From: Plumapathes pennacea | Taxonomy: Eukaryota; Cnidaria; Anthozoa; Antipatharia; Myriopathidae | NCBI GenBank assembly: GCA_964036295.1 | Contig: OZ038464.1 | Location: forward strand, 14,494,001 to 14,558,000 | DNA: 64,000 bases | Reading direction: 5' to 3' | Shown here: positions 10,258 through 21,066 of the stretch, in pieces | Layout: the number at the start of each line of letters is the position of its first letter | Numbering within the stretch: the first letter of the stretch is position 1 | Notes under the pieces: generated by a model | Told to the model about the DNA's origin: nothing | Databases searched by the model: none | Seen by the model: only the letters and a program-made list of their open reading frames with translations | Program-made: the position numbers and the translations under genes

Positions 10258-10550
10258 GTTTACCTGTATTAAGTTCATGATAGTTGTTATACTCTTATCC
10301 TCCAAGGGACTGTGTAGCAAAAGTGTTAAAATTTTTTTTAACATGCTTGCCCCATCAACTACACAAAGTTGGTAACATTAAGGGTGTAGACACAAACTTC
10401 CATGTTTTTTTGTTTGTTTGTTTGTTTGTTTTTGTTTTTTTGCGTCGAAACTTTATTAAAAGGCAGAGCAAAAGGCTGCTGTTGTTGAGCTACCAAAACA
10501 ATATATGCCAGGCCAGAGTGAGGGGATATCTGCGATTATCGTATTTCTAG

Positions 10551-11413
10551 TAATACGCTAAGCAGCCGCTGGCTCGGCTGATGTGTCTGTCAGTAACGCT
10601 CTTTCCCAGGCCTCCTCATAAAAATCCAATATGGCTGCCACTAGGAGCGAAAAAAAGTATAAATACTGGCCTTGTATGCCGACCATCGTTCTTTTGAAAA
10701 TCGGAAATGAGTTTAGAAAAAATATTTTGAGCTGTCAGGTTACTAAATATGAGGCCTATGCTGATGTCGATCGATTGGCAATTCGCCGGGTCGGGTACGG
10801 TCGAGTGGTACACGCACTGCAGAGAGGTTTGTACCTGTTGTTGGAATGGAATGATCAGGAGGACGACATCAAAATGCAGACAAAATCTTAACAAAATCAG
10901 CAAAATCGTCGGAGCAGAAACAAAATTCATGGCGAAATTTTGATAGTTTTATTACCTCCGCTCTCTGCTCCAACGATTTTATCTGAAACTTGGTTGAAAT
11001 ATGTATTAAGTCAATATAAGCTGATTCCAGAAATTAACAAAAATATACCAACAACATTTTTCACTAGGTGAGATTTTGTTCAAGAAGTGCTGTCCACTTT
11101 AGTTATAATATCACTGGAAACAGTTTTCCCCAGTTAAATCGAATTATATCATATTATTGCTGAATGATAGCTGCAATGTTCCTTATGGTTTTATAGGAAT
11201 CGCATAAAAAGCAAAAAAATTATGATCCAAAGTTTATCATGAACGAGTGCGCCCGATGAAACTCAGGAGGCACCTTAATGTCACAAGTACAGACAAAAAA
11301 AATAATACTTCAAATTTCATTCCGGTTTCATCGACAAAAGCCCCCTGTTGAAACATTGCACTAAGTGGGTCTGCGCTTATTTCACCACGACTAATGTATT
11401 CCTTTTATTTTAG
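10551..11413 (+). other. Intron sequence upstream of the kinase exon
   Basis: No supported exon was found. A small hairpin lies at 10902-10980, with AAAATCGTCGGAGCAGA and its near complement TCTGCTCCAACGATTTT. An 86-codon open frame at 10631 resembles no family I know. The stretch ends in TTCCTTTTATTTTAG, the acceptor for the kinase exon. Confidence 0.5.
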
Positions 11414-12223
11414 AATGAAGGATTTATCGGTGATATCGAATGTCGTGAAGATGAAGCACGTGTGATTGGCAAGGGAAGCAAAGGCACTCTAGTGTATTCA
11501 GGAAAGTTTTTACCTTCTGACCAGAGTGTAGCTGTCAAACGGATGTTCGCTGGAATGTTTGACCTGAGAGAAGCCAAGCGACTGAGACAGCTGCAACACC
11601 CAAACATAATCCAGTGCTTTGCAGTTGAGAAGAGAGGTGACTTCATCTATTTGGCACTAGAGCTCTGCAAAAAAACACTGAGAAATTGCATGGATGAGAA
11701 CGACTTTATTAGGAAGGAGAGTGGCGTTGAGAGGCTTAAGTGCCTGAAGGAAATCACCGCAGCGGTAGAATACCTGCACAAACGTAAAATCTGTCATCGT
11801 GACATCAAACCGGACAACATACTAATGTCAGTCTCGGATCCCAAGCGGTTTGTTTTGGCCGACTTCAACACTTCGAAAGAAGTAAGCTCGACTGAGTCAG
11901 CCTCAACGCAATTTGGTAGTGCTGTTGGAACCACCGGTTACATTGCGCCTGAGGTGTACAGGCCTGGTGAAACAGTAACTGTCAAGGCTGATATATTTTC
12001 ACTTGGATGTGTATTTTATTATACTCTAACAGGCAAAAGTCATCCCTTTGGTTCAGTACAACATTTGAAACGATGCCAAGCAAATATCAATAGTGGTCAG
12101 GATCCAACTCTTAAGGAGGCTGAATTCCTTGAGCACACCTGGACCAGATACATAATTACAGCAATGATTTTGATTCATCCTGATAAGCGGCCAAATGCTA
12201 CAGATGTCATGGAAGCTCTCGAG
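11414..12223 (+). CDS. Exon: IRE1/RNase L-like protein kinase domain
   Basis: 270 codons, phase 0 at both ends. In exon numbering: glycine loop GKGSKG (19-24), VAVK lysine (42), ELCKKTL hinge region, HRDIKPDN (128-135), DFN where kinases have DFG (150-152), APE (178-180) and DIFSLGCVFYY in helix F. The spacing and the motifs ELC..TL and DIFS.GCVFYY..G.SHPFG place it with IRE1 and RNase L. The catalytic K, HRD aspartate and Mg-binding D are kept, so nucleotide binding is likely; the DFG glycine is lost, as in RNase L, and kinase activity is uncertain. The IRE1-type KEN nuclease does not follow: the next exons are low-complexity linkers. The exon is complete, from an acceptor (TTTTAG) to a donor (GAG|GTATTA). 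Confidence 0.88.
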
Positions 12224-12394
12224 GTATTACAATATTTTTACTTCCTTGTTTTAGCTTCTTAAAGTAATATATTGTGCAGTTGTCTGGAGTATATTTTAGG
12301 ACTATAAGAGTTTTGATTAGCCTAGCGAAATTAACGTACGTGTAAATTGATCTTAAACATTTCATCTTTTCCTGTCTCTTATTCTCGACACCAG

Positions 12395-12467
12395 AAACCA
12401 GGAGATAGTTTCGAGATGCTCAAAAATAGATTACAAACAGTGGCAAAGGAAAGGAGCACTACGACAG
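12395..12467 (+). CDS. Exon: linker 1 after the kinase
   Basis: 73 nt, phase 0 to 1. It follows TTCTCGACACCAG and ends ACGACAG|GTAGCG. It encodes KPGDSFEMLKNRLQTVAKER and STTT, probably the helical tail of the kinase C-lobe. It sets phase 1 for all later joins. Confidence 0.65.
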
Positions 12468-12895
12468 GTAGCGAAAGATTTGTAGAGATTTCTCCATTGT
12501 ATGCAATTAGATATAACTATTTCTGGAATAGCCTTGTAACAATTTTTTGTCACACTGAATCTAGTGTCGAGTATTAAACGCCGTAAAACCGGGAGGGCGA
12601 GTCGAGGGATTTCGTCAAAGCAAATACTGATCGAGTTTTCAGGTTTTCGGTACGGGTTGTGCTCACGAAGAGATCATCACGCCCTGTGGGGGTACTAATC
12701 GCAACACTGCCTCGCATTTTGTAGGGGACGGTTTAGGCCAGCGCGGTAACCTTAAGTATATGTATTGTGTAAATATTTAAAACAAAATCTTTTGTCTTGA
12801 CTTAGGGTCTTCTACATTTGTTGTGTAATCGGCTAATGTTTTCCTTTCTTTTCTTTCATTTTACGTGTGATTTCTGTTTGATGTTCAACATGAAG

Positions 12896-12994
12896 GAGAT
12901 GGTTTCACGACGAACAATGACGTGAAATTTCCTACAAGAGTCGAAGAGAAACGAAGCACTCTAGGAGTAGCGGGACGAATCTCAGCTAGGATCG
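12896..12994 (+). CDS. Exon: linker 2
   Basis: 99 nt, phase 1-1. The upstream tract is pyrimidine-rich, with an AAG|G acceptor, and the donor is ATCG|GTAAGG. It encodes GDGFTTNNDVKFPTRVEEKR and STLGVAGRISARI. Polar and probably disordered. No domain is recognised. Confidence 0.6.
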
Positions 12995-13620
12995 GTAAGG
13001 ATTCTTCTATTTTATTGCACTGTTTCAGGGATAAAATTTTTACTGTGCAATTCTGAGTTCGGTCTTGTTTCTGCATACTTTGCAAAGAATCAGCGGAGTG
13101 ATTCATCAGTCTGCCTGCCAAGTTTTATTAACAGTTGGCCCACCAGCATATCTCGCCTCCCTAACTGCGCATGATATTTTTGTGATTATAACGATAGCTC
13201 AAAGAAACTAGAGTACAAATTTGGATGCTGAGAATAAATTAATACCGACAAAATGTTTGCACTTTAACATCACTGCTTTCGTTGCCATCATGACAGCACT
13301 CGTTCTTTTTGTCTACTGCCCCTGCGCAAGTAGACACTATGCTATCGAGTGTGTAAGTAATGTAATGTGAGGTAAGAATCAATAAATGGTCGCGCGCTAA
13401 TATTTGGAACTAATCAAAGCAGCAATGGTTTGTTCGTGAATTCGGAACGATTGCCGACCGTATGTCAATTTTACCACTGGCCAGAATGTTTGCGGATAAA
13501 AGCCATGCCGTCACAAAGTTCTTCTTTGCGATTTCAATTTGGCTTGAATCACAGCTTTTAAAAATGTTTATGTCGAAGACCTTTGAATGAAATTCTAGGC
13601 AAACAATACAATTCAAGTCA
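12995..13620 (+). other. Intron sequence
   Basis: No exon or repeat family was recognised. From about 13621 the sequence is shared with 34680-35799. Confidence 0.5.
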
Positions 13621-14208
13621 AGTGTGAACGCAAAGAAAGGATAAAAATGGAAATACGTCACAAAACCTCTTGTACGGTCTTTCTTTACACTTGACTTGTA
13701 AAATTTGAAGCGATGCAGGGAGGTGGGAGCTAATGCATACACTACTCGTGGTAAATGCCAATTTTTTTTATGCAAAAAAATGCAGTAGACACATACCTTC
13801 CGGCGCCTATTTTTTTGGCTGTGAAAAGGCAAGTTTATGGTACTAGTTTACTTTGGTCCTCGAGGATTTTTTTAAAGGAGCCAGGAAAAAATCTTCCCAA
13901 AATATACAGTAAACAACTAAAGCGCATCAGTCCCTGATGCCAACAAAGCAGTTCAAAAGGGTGTGGCCATTCAGAGAACTTTGGGGTTCAATTGGACAAA
14001 TTCATATTTTCGCTTAAACAAATTTCCTTTTAGAGCTATGTGTTTGATTATTGCATCCTATGACAAAAGCAGACATCTGCTGAATTACAGTTGCACATGG
14101 CTACACCCTGAAGTAACAATGAAAAAATTTAATTGCGTACTGTAGTAGATGTTCAAAACCATAAAAGACATTCGTCTGATTGGAAACGTTTTGTCTTCTG
14201 CTTCACAT

Positions 14209-14433
14209 TTAGCCTGTGTAGCTGGCGGTCTCATTCGATGCGGTTGCGCTACGGTTGAACAGTGTTCATGGGCGCCATTTTGTACTGATGGCAAATTGGA
14301 GACTGAGGCGAGTGACAAAATTACGGGGCGGGCGGAGGGGGGTCTCCCATTTGCCATCAGTACAAAATGGCGCCCGTGAACACCGGAGCGCAACCGCATC
14401 GAATGAGACCGCCAGCTACGCAGGCTACTTCAC
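14209..14433. mobile_element. Palindromic MITE in the duplicated block
   Basis: Arms of about 90 bp (14209-14302 and 14345-14433): AGCTGGCGGTCTCATTCG pairs with CGAATGAGACCGCCAGCT, and GCGCCATTTTGTACTGAT pairs with its complement. The loop is GC-rich. A second copy is at 35279-35502. Confidence 0.8.
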
Positions 14434-14553
14434 ATTGTTTGAGTGTTGATAGAGACTTTACTGACATCTATAACTACTGAAGGTAGAATAAGATAAGATA
14501 CAACATTCATTGAACAGGAAACTAATGAAAAGTCCTACCTCTCTCCTCTTCAG

Positions 14554-14631
14554 CCGGGATTTTCAAGAAAGATCAGCGAGCTGAGCCGGGAGAAGGTTTA
14601 GCAACAGCTTACCAGGACAATGCCCGTGTCG
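14554..14631 (+). CDS. Exon: linker 3 (copy 1)
   Basis: 78 nt, phase 1-1, acceptor CTCTCCTCTTCAG and donor GTCG|GTGAGG. It encodes AGIFKKDQRAEPGEGLATAY then QDNARV. In phase it can splice directly to any ankyrin exon, giving a glycine at the junction. A duplicate at 35626-35712 has three extra codons. Confidence 0.65.
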
Positions 14632-14843
14632 GTGAGGATTCAAATATATTGCTTTGTTGTACTACAGATCGTTTTCTGAAACTCGTACTTTCCTTTTTTC
14701 GCGCTCTTTCTTTTTTGTGGTGGTACTTCCGCAACATTGCACGCAACAATTACACAGTGTTTCCATCCAATTGCGTGCAGCATTGTGCGGGACAACTGCG
14801 TCGTGTGTCCCATAGTGTTAAAACTTCATAAAGTATCAACTTT

Positions 14844-17273
14844 TTACGAGATGGCAGCATGAATATAAGAGTGCTGTTGATAAGTGTTTACAAAAGTCCC
14901 CTCGCAGCAAGTTACAGCAAAAAAAATTAAACGTATTAAAATATGACAAAGTGTTCGCTGTACCACCCGCCTGGATTTCAGTTTCAAAAAGTTGTCACCA
15001 TCCTTCTCAGCGAAATCAATGTGTATCCGCTGCCATATTCGGGTAGGCCATCTCCATGGGTACAATGGTGCCCTTGGGGCTGCTTTCTGTACTGACTGGC
15101 ACACCTCACAGCTTTTCACCTTCAGCTCAATCTCAGCATCCAACTTAGGCCACCAAATATAGCTTCGAGCGATGGATTTCATAGCAACAATCCCTGGATG
15201 TTCCTCATGTAGCTCTTCTAACAGCCTGGTCCTTAACGCTGGTGGAATGATGACCCGCATTCCCCAAAGGATACATCCTTGCTCTGCGGTTAGCTCATGC
15301 CTTCGTGTGAAGTATGGCTTCAGTTCCTCATCAGATACTGCATTAGGCCATCCCGCAAGGGTGTAATTCAATACCCTTGCTAACACTGGATCCTTCCTGG
15401 TGTATCCGCTAATGTCCCTGGCGTCAACTGGTAGTTCCTCAAGGCCTGAGAAGAACAAGATTTCAGCCTCTTCCTTCATGGGTTTGGTGTCACAAGGAAG
15501 GCGTGACAGTGCATCGGCGTTTCCATGTTCAGTTGATGCTCGGTATTCCACCTGGTAATTGTATGCCTGCAAAATCACCGCCCAGCGTTGCATCCTTGCA
15601 GCTGCTAGAGTTGGCACTGCTGTCTTGGGTCCCAGAATGGTCAATAAGGGTTTGTGGTCTGTCAATAGCTGGAACTTGCGCCCATACAAGTACTTGTGGA
15701 ACTTCCTGACTCCAAATATGATTCCTAGGGCCTCTTTCTCGATCTGAGAATAGTTCCTTTTGCTCTTGGTGAGAGTTCTTGATACAAAAGCAATGGGGCG
15801 TTCTTCCCCATTATCCATGGTATGAGATAGGACTGCTCCTACCCCATATGGGGATGCGTCACATGCTAGAATCAGCTTCCTGTTTTCGTCGTACGGAACA
15901 AGTACTTGGCTGGCTAGAAGCTCCGACTTGCTCTTCTTGAAGGTCTCTTCACATGCATCTGTCCATGCCCACTTAACTCCCTTATGGAATAGTTCATGCA
16001 ATGGCTGTAGCACGGTGGAGAGATTGGCTATGAAGTTCCCATAGTAGTTGAGCAATCCCAAAGAGGAACGAAGTTCTGCTAGGTTCTTTGGACTTGGAGC
16101 TTCCACGATAGCTGCAATCTTCTCAGTGAGAGGATGACGACCTTCTCCGTCTACGCGGTACCCCAGGTACTCTACACTTGGTACCATGAATTCACACTTG
16201 GACCACTTGGCCAGGATGCCCTGTTTCTCCAGCCTGGTCAACACCTCATCTAATACTTGCAAGTGTTCATGGGGTTCCGTTCTGATCAATATGTCGTCAA
16301 TCCTGCAGCGTACTTTGTCCATTCCCAGCAATATCTGGTCCATCGTTGACTGGAAGAGTGCTGGAGCAGAGGCTATACCATAGGTCAACCGCTGATAGGC
16401 ATATAATCCCTTGTGAGTGTTCACCGTGAGGTACTGTTGGCTCTCAGGGCCCAATTCCATCTGCTGATATGCGTTGGACAAGTCAATCTTGCTGAACACC
16501 GTTCCGCTTCCAAATGTGGCAAATAGATCTTCAGTGTCTGGTAAGGGGTATGGGTTGTCGAGAAGCACGCGGTTTACTGACACCTTGAAATCACCACAGA
16601 TGCGTGTGCTTCCATCTTTCTTGGGTACGCATACGATTGGAGATGCCCAGTCACTGCGTTCCACCCTCTTGACCACTCCTTGGCTCTCCAGTCGGTTTAA
16701 TTCTTCTTCAACTTTAGGGCGTAGGGCGTAGGGTACTGGCCGAGCCTTACAGAATATTGGCTTGGCACCATCTTGCAATTTAATCTCCGCTTTGAAACCT
16801 TTAATGGTGCCCAGTCCTTTGCTGAACACGTTTTTGTGTCTATCTAACACATCCGACAAGGTTTCAATCTTGCTCACTTGGAAAATGTTGTGCCAATTCA
16901 GCTTGAGGCTCTCTAACCAATTTCGCCCAAGAAGTGCAGGCCCATCTCCTTCCACTACGATCAATGGCAGTACCATTTCCTGTTGCTCAGATGTCACGGT
17001 AAGATGCACTTCTCCATATACCAGAATCTGCGCTCCACTATAGGCCTTTAGTTTGATCCTGCTACGTTTCAAAGGATGGTGGCTAAACTGCTTGTCGTAC
17101 AAGGTCTTGGACATGATTGACACTGTGGCTCCTGTATCCAGCTGCATCTGACAGTGCTGTCCATCCAACTTTACTGACATGCAAATGGGTGTTTGTCCAC
17201 CCTTTTCAGAACTCCTGGTTGTAAAGATGCCTAGCACATCTTCCTCCTCAGTGTCATCGACGTCTTCTTCCAC
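14844..17273 (-). pseudogene. Gypsy pol: protease, RT, RNase H, partial integrase
   Basis: Of 809 codons, protease LDTGA is at about 45-49. RT runs about 200-380, with VPKKDGSTRICGDF and the active site as RIDD (324-327), where most Gypsy RTs have an aromatic residue before x-D-D. RNase H has D472, E512 and D539. The integrase zinc finger is H689, H692, C722 and C725, and the first core aspartate lies in RIHIDF (about 753). After about residue 762 the sequence is unrelated and ends at a stop, so the core's other two acidic residues are lost. The frame is -1 relative to gag and stays open upstream of the GTG at 17273, consistent with gag-pol frameshifting. Confidence 0.85.
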
Positions 17274-18106
17274 ATACCTTGTGTATCGAGTCTCAGCCTT
17301 TCTGCTATTTTCCCACTGGTAGCACCACGGTCATTGTTAGACTTGCATGTTACTGCAAAATGGCCCTTCTTGTTACACCTTCCACATACAGCTTGGCGTG
17401 CGGGACAACATTTATCTCTGCTAAAATGTCCCTCTCTATCACATCGGTAGCATCGTCCCTTCACTGACTTCGGAGGTTGTGTGCTGAGGTTTTGGAAGAC
17501 CTTGTTCACCTCTAGCGACTCAGTGCTGGTTGAACTCCCTCCCATTTTCTTGGAATGCAGGTCTACCACCTCCATAGCTCGTGCTAAATCTTGCACCTTT
17601 TTCAGAGTAAGATCCTCCTTCCCCAATAGTTTTCTTCTCAACAATGATGACCGACATTTATCAATGACTTGATCCCTTATGTCAACATCCGCGTTGGCGA
17701 AATTACAATTCTCTGCCTGTTTCCTGAGTTTGGCTATGAATTGATCAACCGTTTCCGCCTCCTGTTGGGCCATGTTTCTAAACACATGTCTCTCGTACGG
17801 TTCGTTAACTTTGGTGACAAAATACGCGTTCAGCGTACGTACCGTTTTCTCGAATTCCGTCGCTTCGTCTTCTTCTACTCCTGCCCCCGGACCTGGGTCT
17901 GTCAGCGTTTCGTACAACTCTTGTACTTCTTTTCCCGCTGTGTGAAGGAGCAAGGCTTTTCTTTGTGCGTCATTCGCCACTCCCTTGGCCACCAGAAAGT
18001 ATTGAAATGACTTCAGCCACGTTTTCCATCGCGGTGCCAGTGCTGACGAATTGCCTTTGCAATCGAACGGAGCTACCGCTTGAATTTCAATATTTACAAC
18101 CGCCAT
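17231..18106 (-). CDS. Gypsy gag polyprotein
   Basis: 291 codons from an ATG. The N-terminal half carries the retrotransposon gag capsid fold signature (WKTWLKSFQYFLVAKG near 27-42; ETVDQFIAKLRKQAE near 116-130). Two CCHC knuckles follow near the C-terminus, CYRC....H.....C and CGRC....H....C; the first has an extra residue before its last cysteine. It overlaps pol by more than 40 bases in the -1 frame. Confidence 0.85.
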   Translation of the reverse strand: MAVVNIEIQAVAPFDCKGNSSALAPRWKTWLKSFQYFLVAKGVANDAQRKALLLHTAGKEVQELYETLTDPGPGAGVEEDEATEFEKTVRTLNAYFVTKVNEPYERHVFRNMAQQEAETVDQFIAKLRKQAENCNFANADVDIRDQVIDKCRSSLLRRKLLGKEDLTLKKVQDLARAMEVVDLHSKKMGGSSTSTESLEVNKVFQNLSTQPPKSVKGRCYRCDREGHFSRDKCCPARQAVCGRCNKKGHFAVTCKSNNDRGATSGKIAERLRLDTQGMWKKTSMTLRRKMC

Positions 18107-18418
18107 TCCTCGTTATGTTCCTCGTTATATCCTCGTCGCTCAGCTGTGCTTCTGTTTCTGGCAAAGTGCAACAAAATATAAGCAAATGAGCGAGCGTTCA
18201 GCAGGAACACTGCTTTTGGCGTTGGTACAAGAAGATCAAAAGGGGGTTTTACCTTCGAGCAAAATCATCAAAATCAAAATATATGTTAATACATCACTAT
18301 AAAAATATGGTAAATAGCACATTTTGGTTAAAGATACACGTATTCTAAATATTCTGATGAGAGAGTTATTGCAGATTGGTTTTTCGAGAATTACAGATTT
18401 CCACAGGATAGTAGGTGA

Positions 18419-18527
18419 AACGGCTTCTTTAAGAAATTGTTCTTTGGACAAAGGATTTGAGATTGACTGCGTTTACAATCAAGCTCTTGTATCCGAGCCA
18501 TCGCCGTAACTTTCCTGCTGTCAAAAG
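18419..18527 (+). pseudogene. Degenerate ankyrin exon
   Basis: TTGGACAAAGGATTTGAGAT matches the middle of the 198-nt ankyrin exon, and the end CTGCTGTCAAAAG|GTAATGGG is identical. Its 5' half is unrecognisable, and the frame is broken before the donor (reads SEPSP then stop). Unit-like intron continues to about 18840. It is the most decayed member and lies outside the arrays. Confidence 0.75.
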
Positions 18528-18849
18528 GTAATGGGTTATATGTTTTGGGTTCATCTAAGCGAGTGTTGCGAGGGTGTAAAGGATGTCGTTTATGTCAGTT
18601 GGATAAAAATTTGTCGTTTAGAGGTCCAAAATACTGGTAAACCGCGGAATTGATCACTTTTAATATCATGAGTTTCTTGAGCATTTATTTTTTTATTTTT
18701 TATTTTATTTTTTGTGATATCTGGTTTTATAAACGTGATGGTTTTGATTATTAAAAAGCCCACCGGTGTCGTCATCCTGATGTACTCATTTATGCCGGAA
18801 CTATAGTTGGGACAAAGATATTCCACGACGACTCGCTACTTTGGCAACA

Positions 18850-20262
18850 CACAGACCGAGAGATGATAATGATAAAGATATCCGAAATATGAGCTATATA
18901 ATAAAATTTCCAACTAACGGTAACTAGTATCAGAATGAGTTCAGAAGAAAAAATATTAGATACAGGTCATGTATTTACGAGTGTTTTACTTAAGCAATAT
19001 AACACGAGTTTCCATGTCTATGTACTCTTATATAAACACGCGGGATGTTGGGAGAACACGAGAAAAAGTTCAAAATCACGAGCCGCTTCGGCGAGTGATT
19101 TTGAACTTTTTCGAGTGTTCTCACAACATCCCAAGTGTTTATATAAGAGTACATAGACATGGAAACGAGTGTCATATTGCTTTTATAAAATAACGAAGCT
19201 TTTATTACCTGAAAGAACTTATTGAAAATGATCAAGTTCAAGATTCTCCCGAAAACCGTCAAAACGCACGCTCGTCCAATCGGAAAGTCTGTTTCACGGC
19301 ACTTCACTCAAGTCAGTCCATGAATGAAAACGGAAAACCACTCCCGTTCACTTGAAAAACTTGACAGGCTACTAAATGAAGCTGAATTTCGCAAGAAATG
19401 TGTCGGATATTAGTACCACTGTTTGTCAAGAATTCAAAATAACCGGCGAGAATGTTTTGAGCCGTCAGGTTTCAACTTTCAGGACAACGGTGTCACTCGA
19501 CGTAAACATGTCTGCACAACAACACTATTCTGCTTAAGAAGGTAGTTTGTACATTTGTTTGCTTTACTTGAGCATTACTTGAACTCTGCCGGACGACAGT
19601 CAACTCCATTGAATTGACTCAACAGCTTTTGTGCCACCGAGCCGACAGCCGAGACAGACTCATTAGCAAAGACTGTTTGTGCCTTCATCACCATAAACCT
19701 ACAATTATTCGTGTGAAACTCCGGTGATCTAGTCCATCTAGTTACTAGCTACGAGCCACAGGAGCTAACGAAGGTATAAAGGATAGAAACTTTAGAGAAT
19801 GTTCTTTGACTGTGTAATTGTTGGCTTTCTATCTCACGGTTTCCGAATTAAATTTCATGCAATATTCGGACAACTTTTCTTCACGCTGCTTCACTAATTG
19901 CACATGATTTGCACACGGCTTCACTATTTGCTCTAATAGCCCACTGCAGTTTCTGTAAAACATGAATCTTTGAAGTAGGGGACGACACGCAGTCTTTTTA
20001 TTTCAGGATTCGTCATTTCCATGTCTTTGTACTTATTTATAAAATGTTTTTTTAACCAATCAGAGCGCACGTAGTATCATAGTTATTTTATAATGGAAAA
20101 TATACCGTGCGTAAAATCCATACGAAACTACATCCGGGACCCGAGTGGCATATTTTCCATATCCTCACTAGTGAGGATATCGTTGGCATCATTTCCCGCT
20201 TTTGCACGGTTGTTTGTGCAATTTCTCGTAAAACACTTGTGTCTAATATAATAAAAAGAAAA
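18850..20262 (+). other. Intron sequence with palindromic repeats
   Basis: Apart from the palindrome at 18994-19180, no exon was recognised. Several cohesive hairpins and an imperfect repeat (ATATCCTCACTAGTGAGGATAT near 20158-20179) are present. Confidence 0.5.
18994..19180. mobile_element. Long palindrome, hairpin MITE
   Basis: Arms of about 85-90 bp start GCAATATAACACGAG and end with the complement at GAGTGTCATATTGC. The centre is CACGAGCCGCTTCGGCGAGTG. Nearly complete self-complementarity across 187 bp. No coding content. Confidence 0.85.
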
Positions 20263-20264
20263 TT

Positions 20265-20398
20265 ACACGGCGGCTTGAAGATATGGATTTTATTTTCTCC
20301 TTGTAAAAACAATATTTTACTCACTCGCGAAGCGCTCGTTCGTAAAATATTGTTTTTACCACTCGAAAATAAAATTCATATCTTCGCGCCGCCGTGTG
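20265..20398. mobile_element. Palindromic MITE
   Basis: ACACGGCGGCTTGAAGATAT at the left pairs with ATATCTTCGCGCCGCCGTGT at the right. The centre includes ACAATATTTTACTCACTCGC and its complement. Confidence 0.8.
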
Positions 20399-20407
20399 AT
20401 ATCCTAT

Positions 20408-20411
20408 ATAT

Positions 20412-20487
<76 letters not shown>

Positions 20488-20500
20488 TACATATATATAT
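20408..20500. repeat. (TA)n microsatellite
   Basis: About 90 bases of nearly pure TA dinucleotide, continuing interrupted to 20505. A second TA run at 20774-20800 separates the two adjacent MITEs. Confidence 0.95.
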
Positions 20501-20505
20501 ATATA

Positions 20506-20770
20506 CAGTCAATCCCGAAAAGGTTGTCCAGTCTAAATATATAAATATACAAATATATCTGTCACGTGACGACCTAAAACTATCGTGTTTTAAACTGGAA
20601 ATACTCCAAATGCTCTTGGTTTTACCATTCTAATGTCTAGCAACCATAAAATTATATAAACATGCTGAATTAATGCATTTCTTTGTCGTTATACGGTGTT
20701 TCTGAGTGGTCACCTGATAGATATAATTGCATAAATATATATTTCAACTGGACAACCTTTTCGGGATTGA

Positions 20771-20773
<3 letters not shown>
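20506..20773. mobile_element. Tc1/mariner-like MITE, copy 1
   Basis: Ends CAGTCAATCCCGAAAAGG and CCTTTTCGGGATTGACTG, about 268 bp, in TA sequence. The TA tract hides the target duplication, so the superfamily is inferred from size, ends and TA context. Confidence 0.7.
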
Positions 20774-20800
<27 letters not shown>

Positions 20801-20801
<1 letters not shown>

Positions 20802-21066
20802 CAGTCAATCCCGAAAACGTTGTCCAGTTTAATTATATGATTAGGTAATTATATCACGTGACTACTGCGAAACTCCGTATATCTATGAAAAAATAAATTA
20901 TATAAGCATGTTTATATAATTTTATGGTTGCCAGTTATTTAAATGGTAAAACCAAGGGCATCTGGAGTATTTCCAGCTCAAAACACGATAGTTTCATGTG
21001 GTCACGTGACAGATATATTTGTATATTTATATATTTTGACTGGACAACCTTTTTGGGATTGACAGT
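20801..21066. mobile_element. Tc1/mariner-like MITE, copy 2 (inverted)
   Basis: The reverse complement of copy 1 with moderate divergence; it shares GCATGTTTATATAATTTTAT and AAAACACGATAGTTT on the opposite strand. Its right end reads ACAGT where the left end predicts ACTGT. Confidence 0.7.

Larger units (their letters stand above)
3049..10550 (+). mobile_element. Helitron, family A copy 1 (contains a nested foldback element)
   Basis: It begins TCCCCGAACGAAGTGAGG after an A and ends GATATCTGCGATTATCG TATTTCTAG before a T. This is the Helitron signature: 5' TC, 3' CTRR, insertion between A and T, no target duplication. The same ends bound copies at 57070 and 60314. Without the 4.73-kb nested foldback and its 4-bp duplication it is about 2.8 kb, the size of copy 3. 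It carries only the N-terminal part of the Helitron protein and no Rep or helicase, so it is non-autonomous. It lies in the HEPN-kinase intron, in the gene's orientation. Confidence 0.85.
13621..14720 (+). repeat. Segmental duplication, copy 1 (contains linker exon 3)
   Basis: About 1.1 kb matching 34680-35799 closely, from GTGTGAACGCAAAGAAAGG to CTCTTTCTTTTTTGTGG. It includes a palindromic MITE and linker exon 3 with its splice sites. Right after the shared block, copy 1 meets the Gypsy side and copy 2 meets unrelated DNA. Confidence 0.85.
14721..18240 (-). mobile_element. Gypsy (Metaviridae) LTR retrotransposon, truncated, in intron
   Basis: Gag and pol lie on the minus strand, opposite to the host gene. 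No LTR pair was found on either side. Pol breaks off inside the integrase core at its 3' end, so the copy is truncated and cannot move on its own. It separates linker exon 3 from the ankyrin region. Confidence 0.85.

Noticed and set aside
12224..14631. A KEN ribonuclease domain after the kinase, as in IRE1
   Set aside because: The joined linker exons encode about 80 polar residues with no KEN motifs, and no other open segment in this region fits.
14844..18106. Gypsy pol as a domesticated host gene
   Set aside because: It has an adjacent gag, normal protease-RT-RNase H order and a truncated integrase, and lies antisense in an intron: an ordinary decaying insertion.
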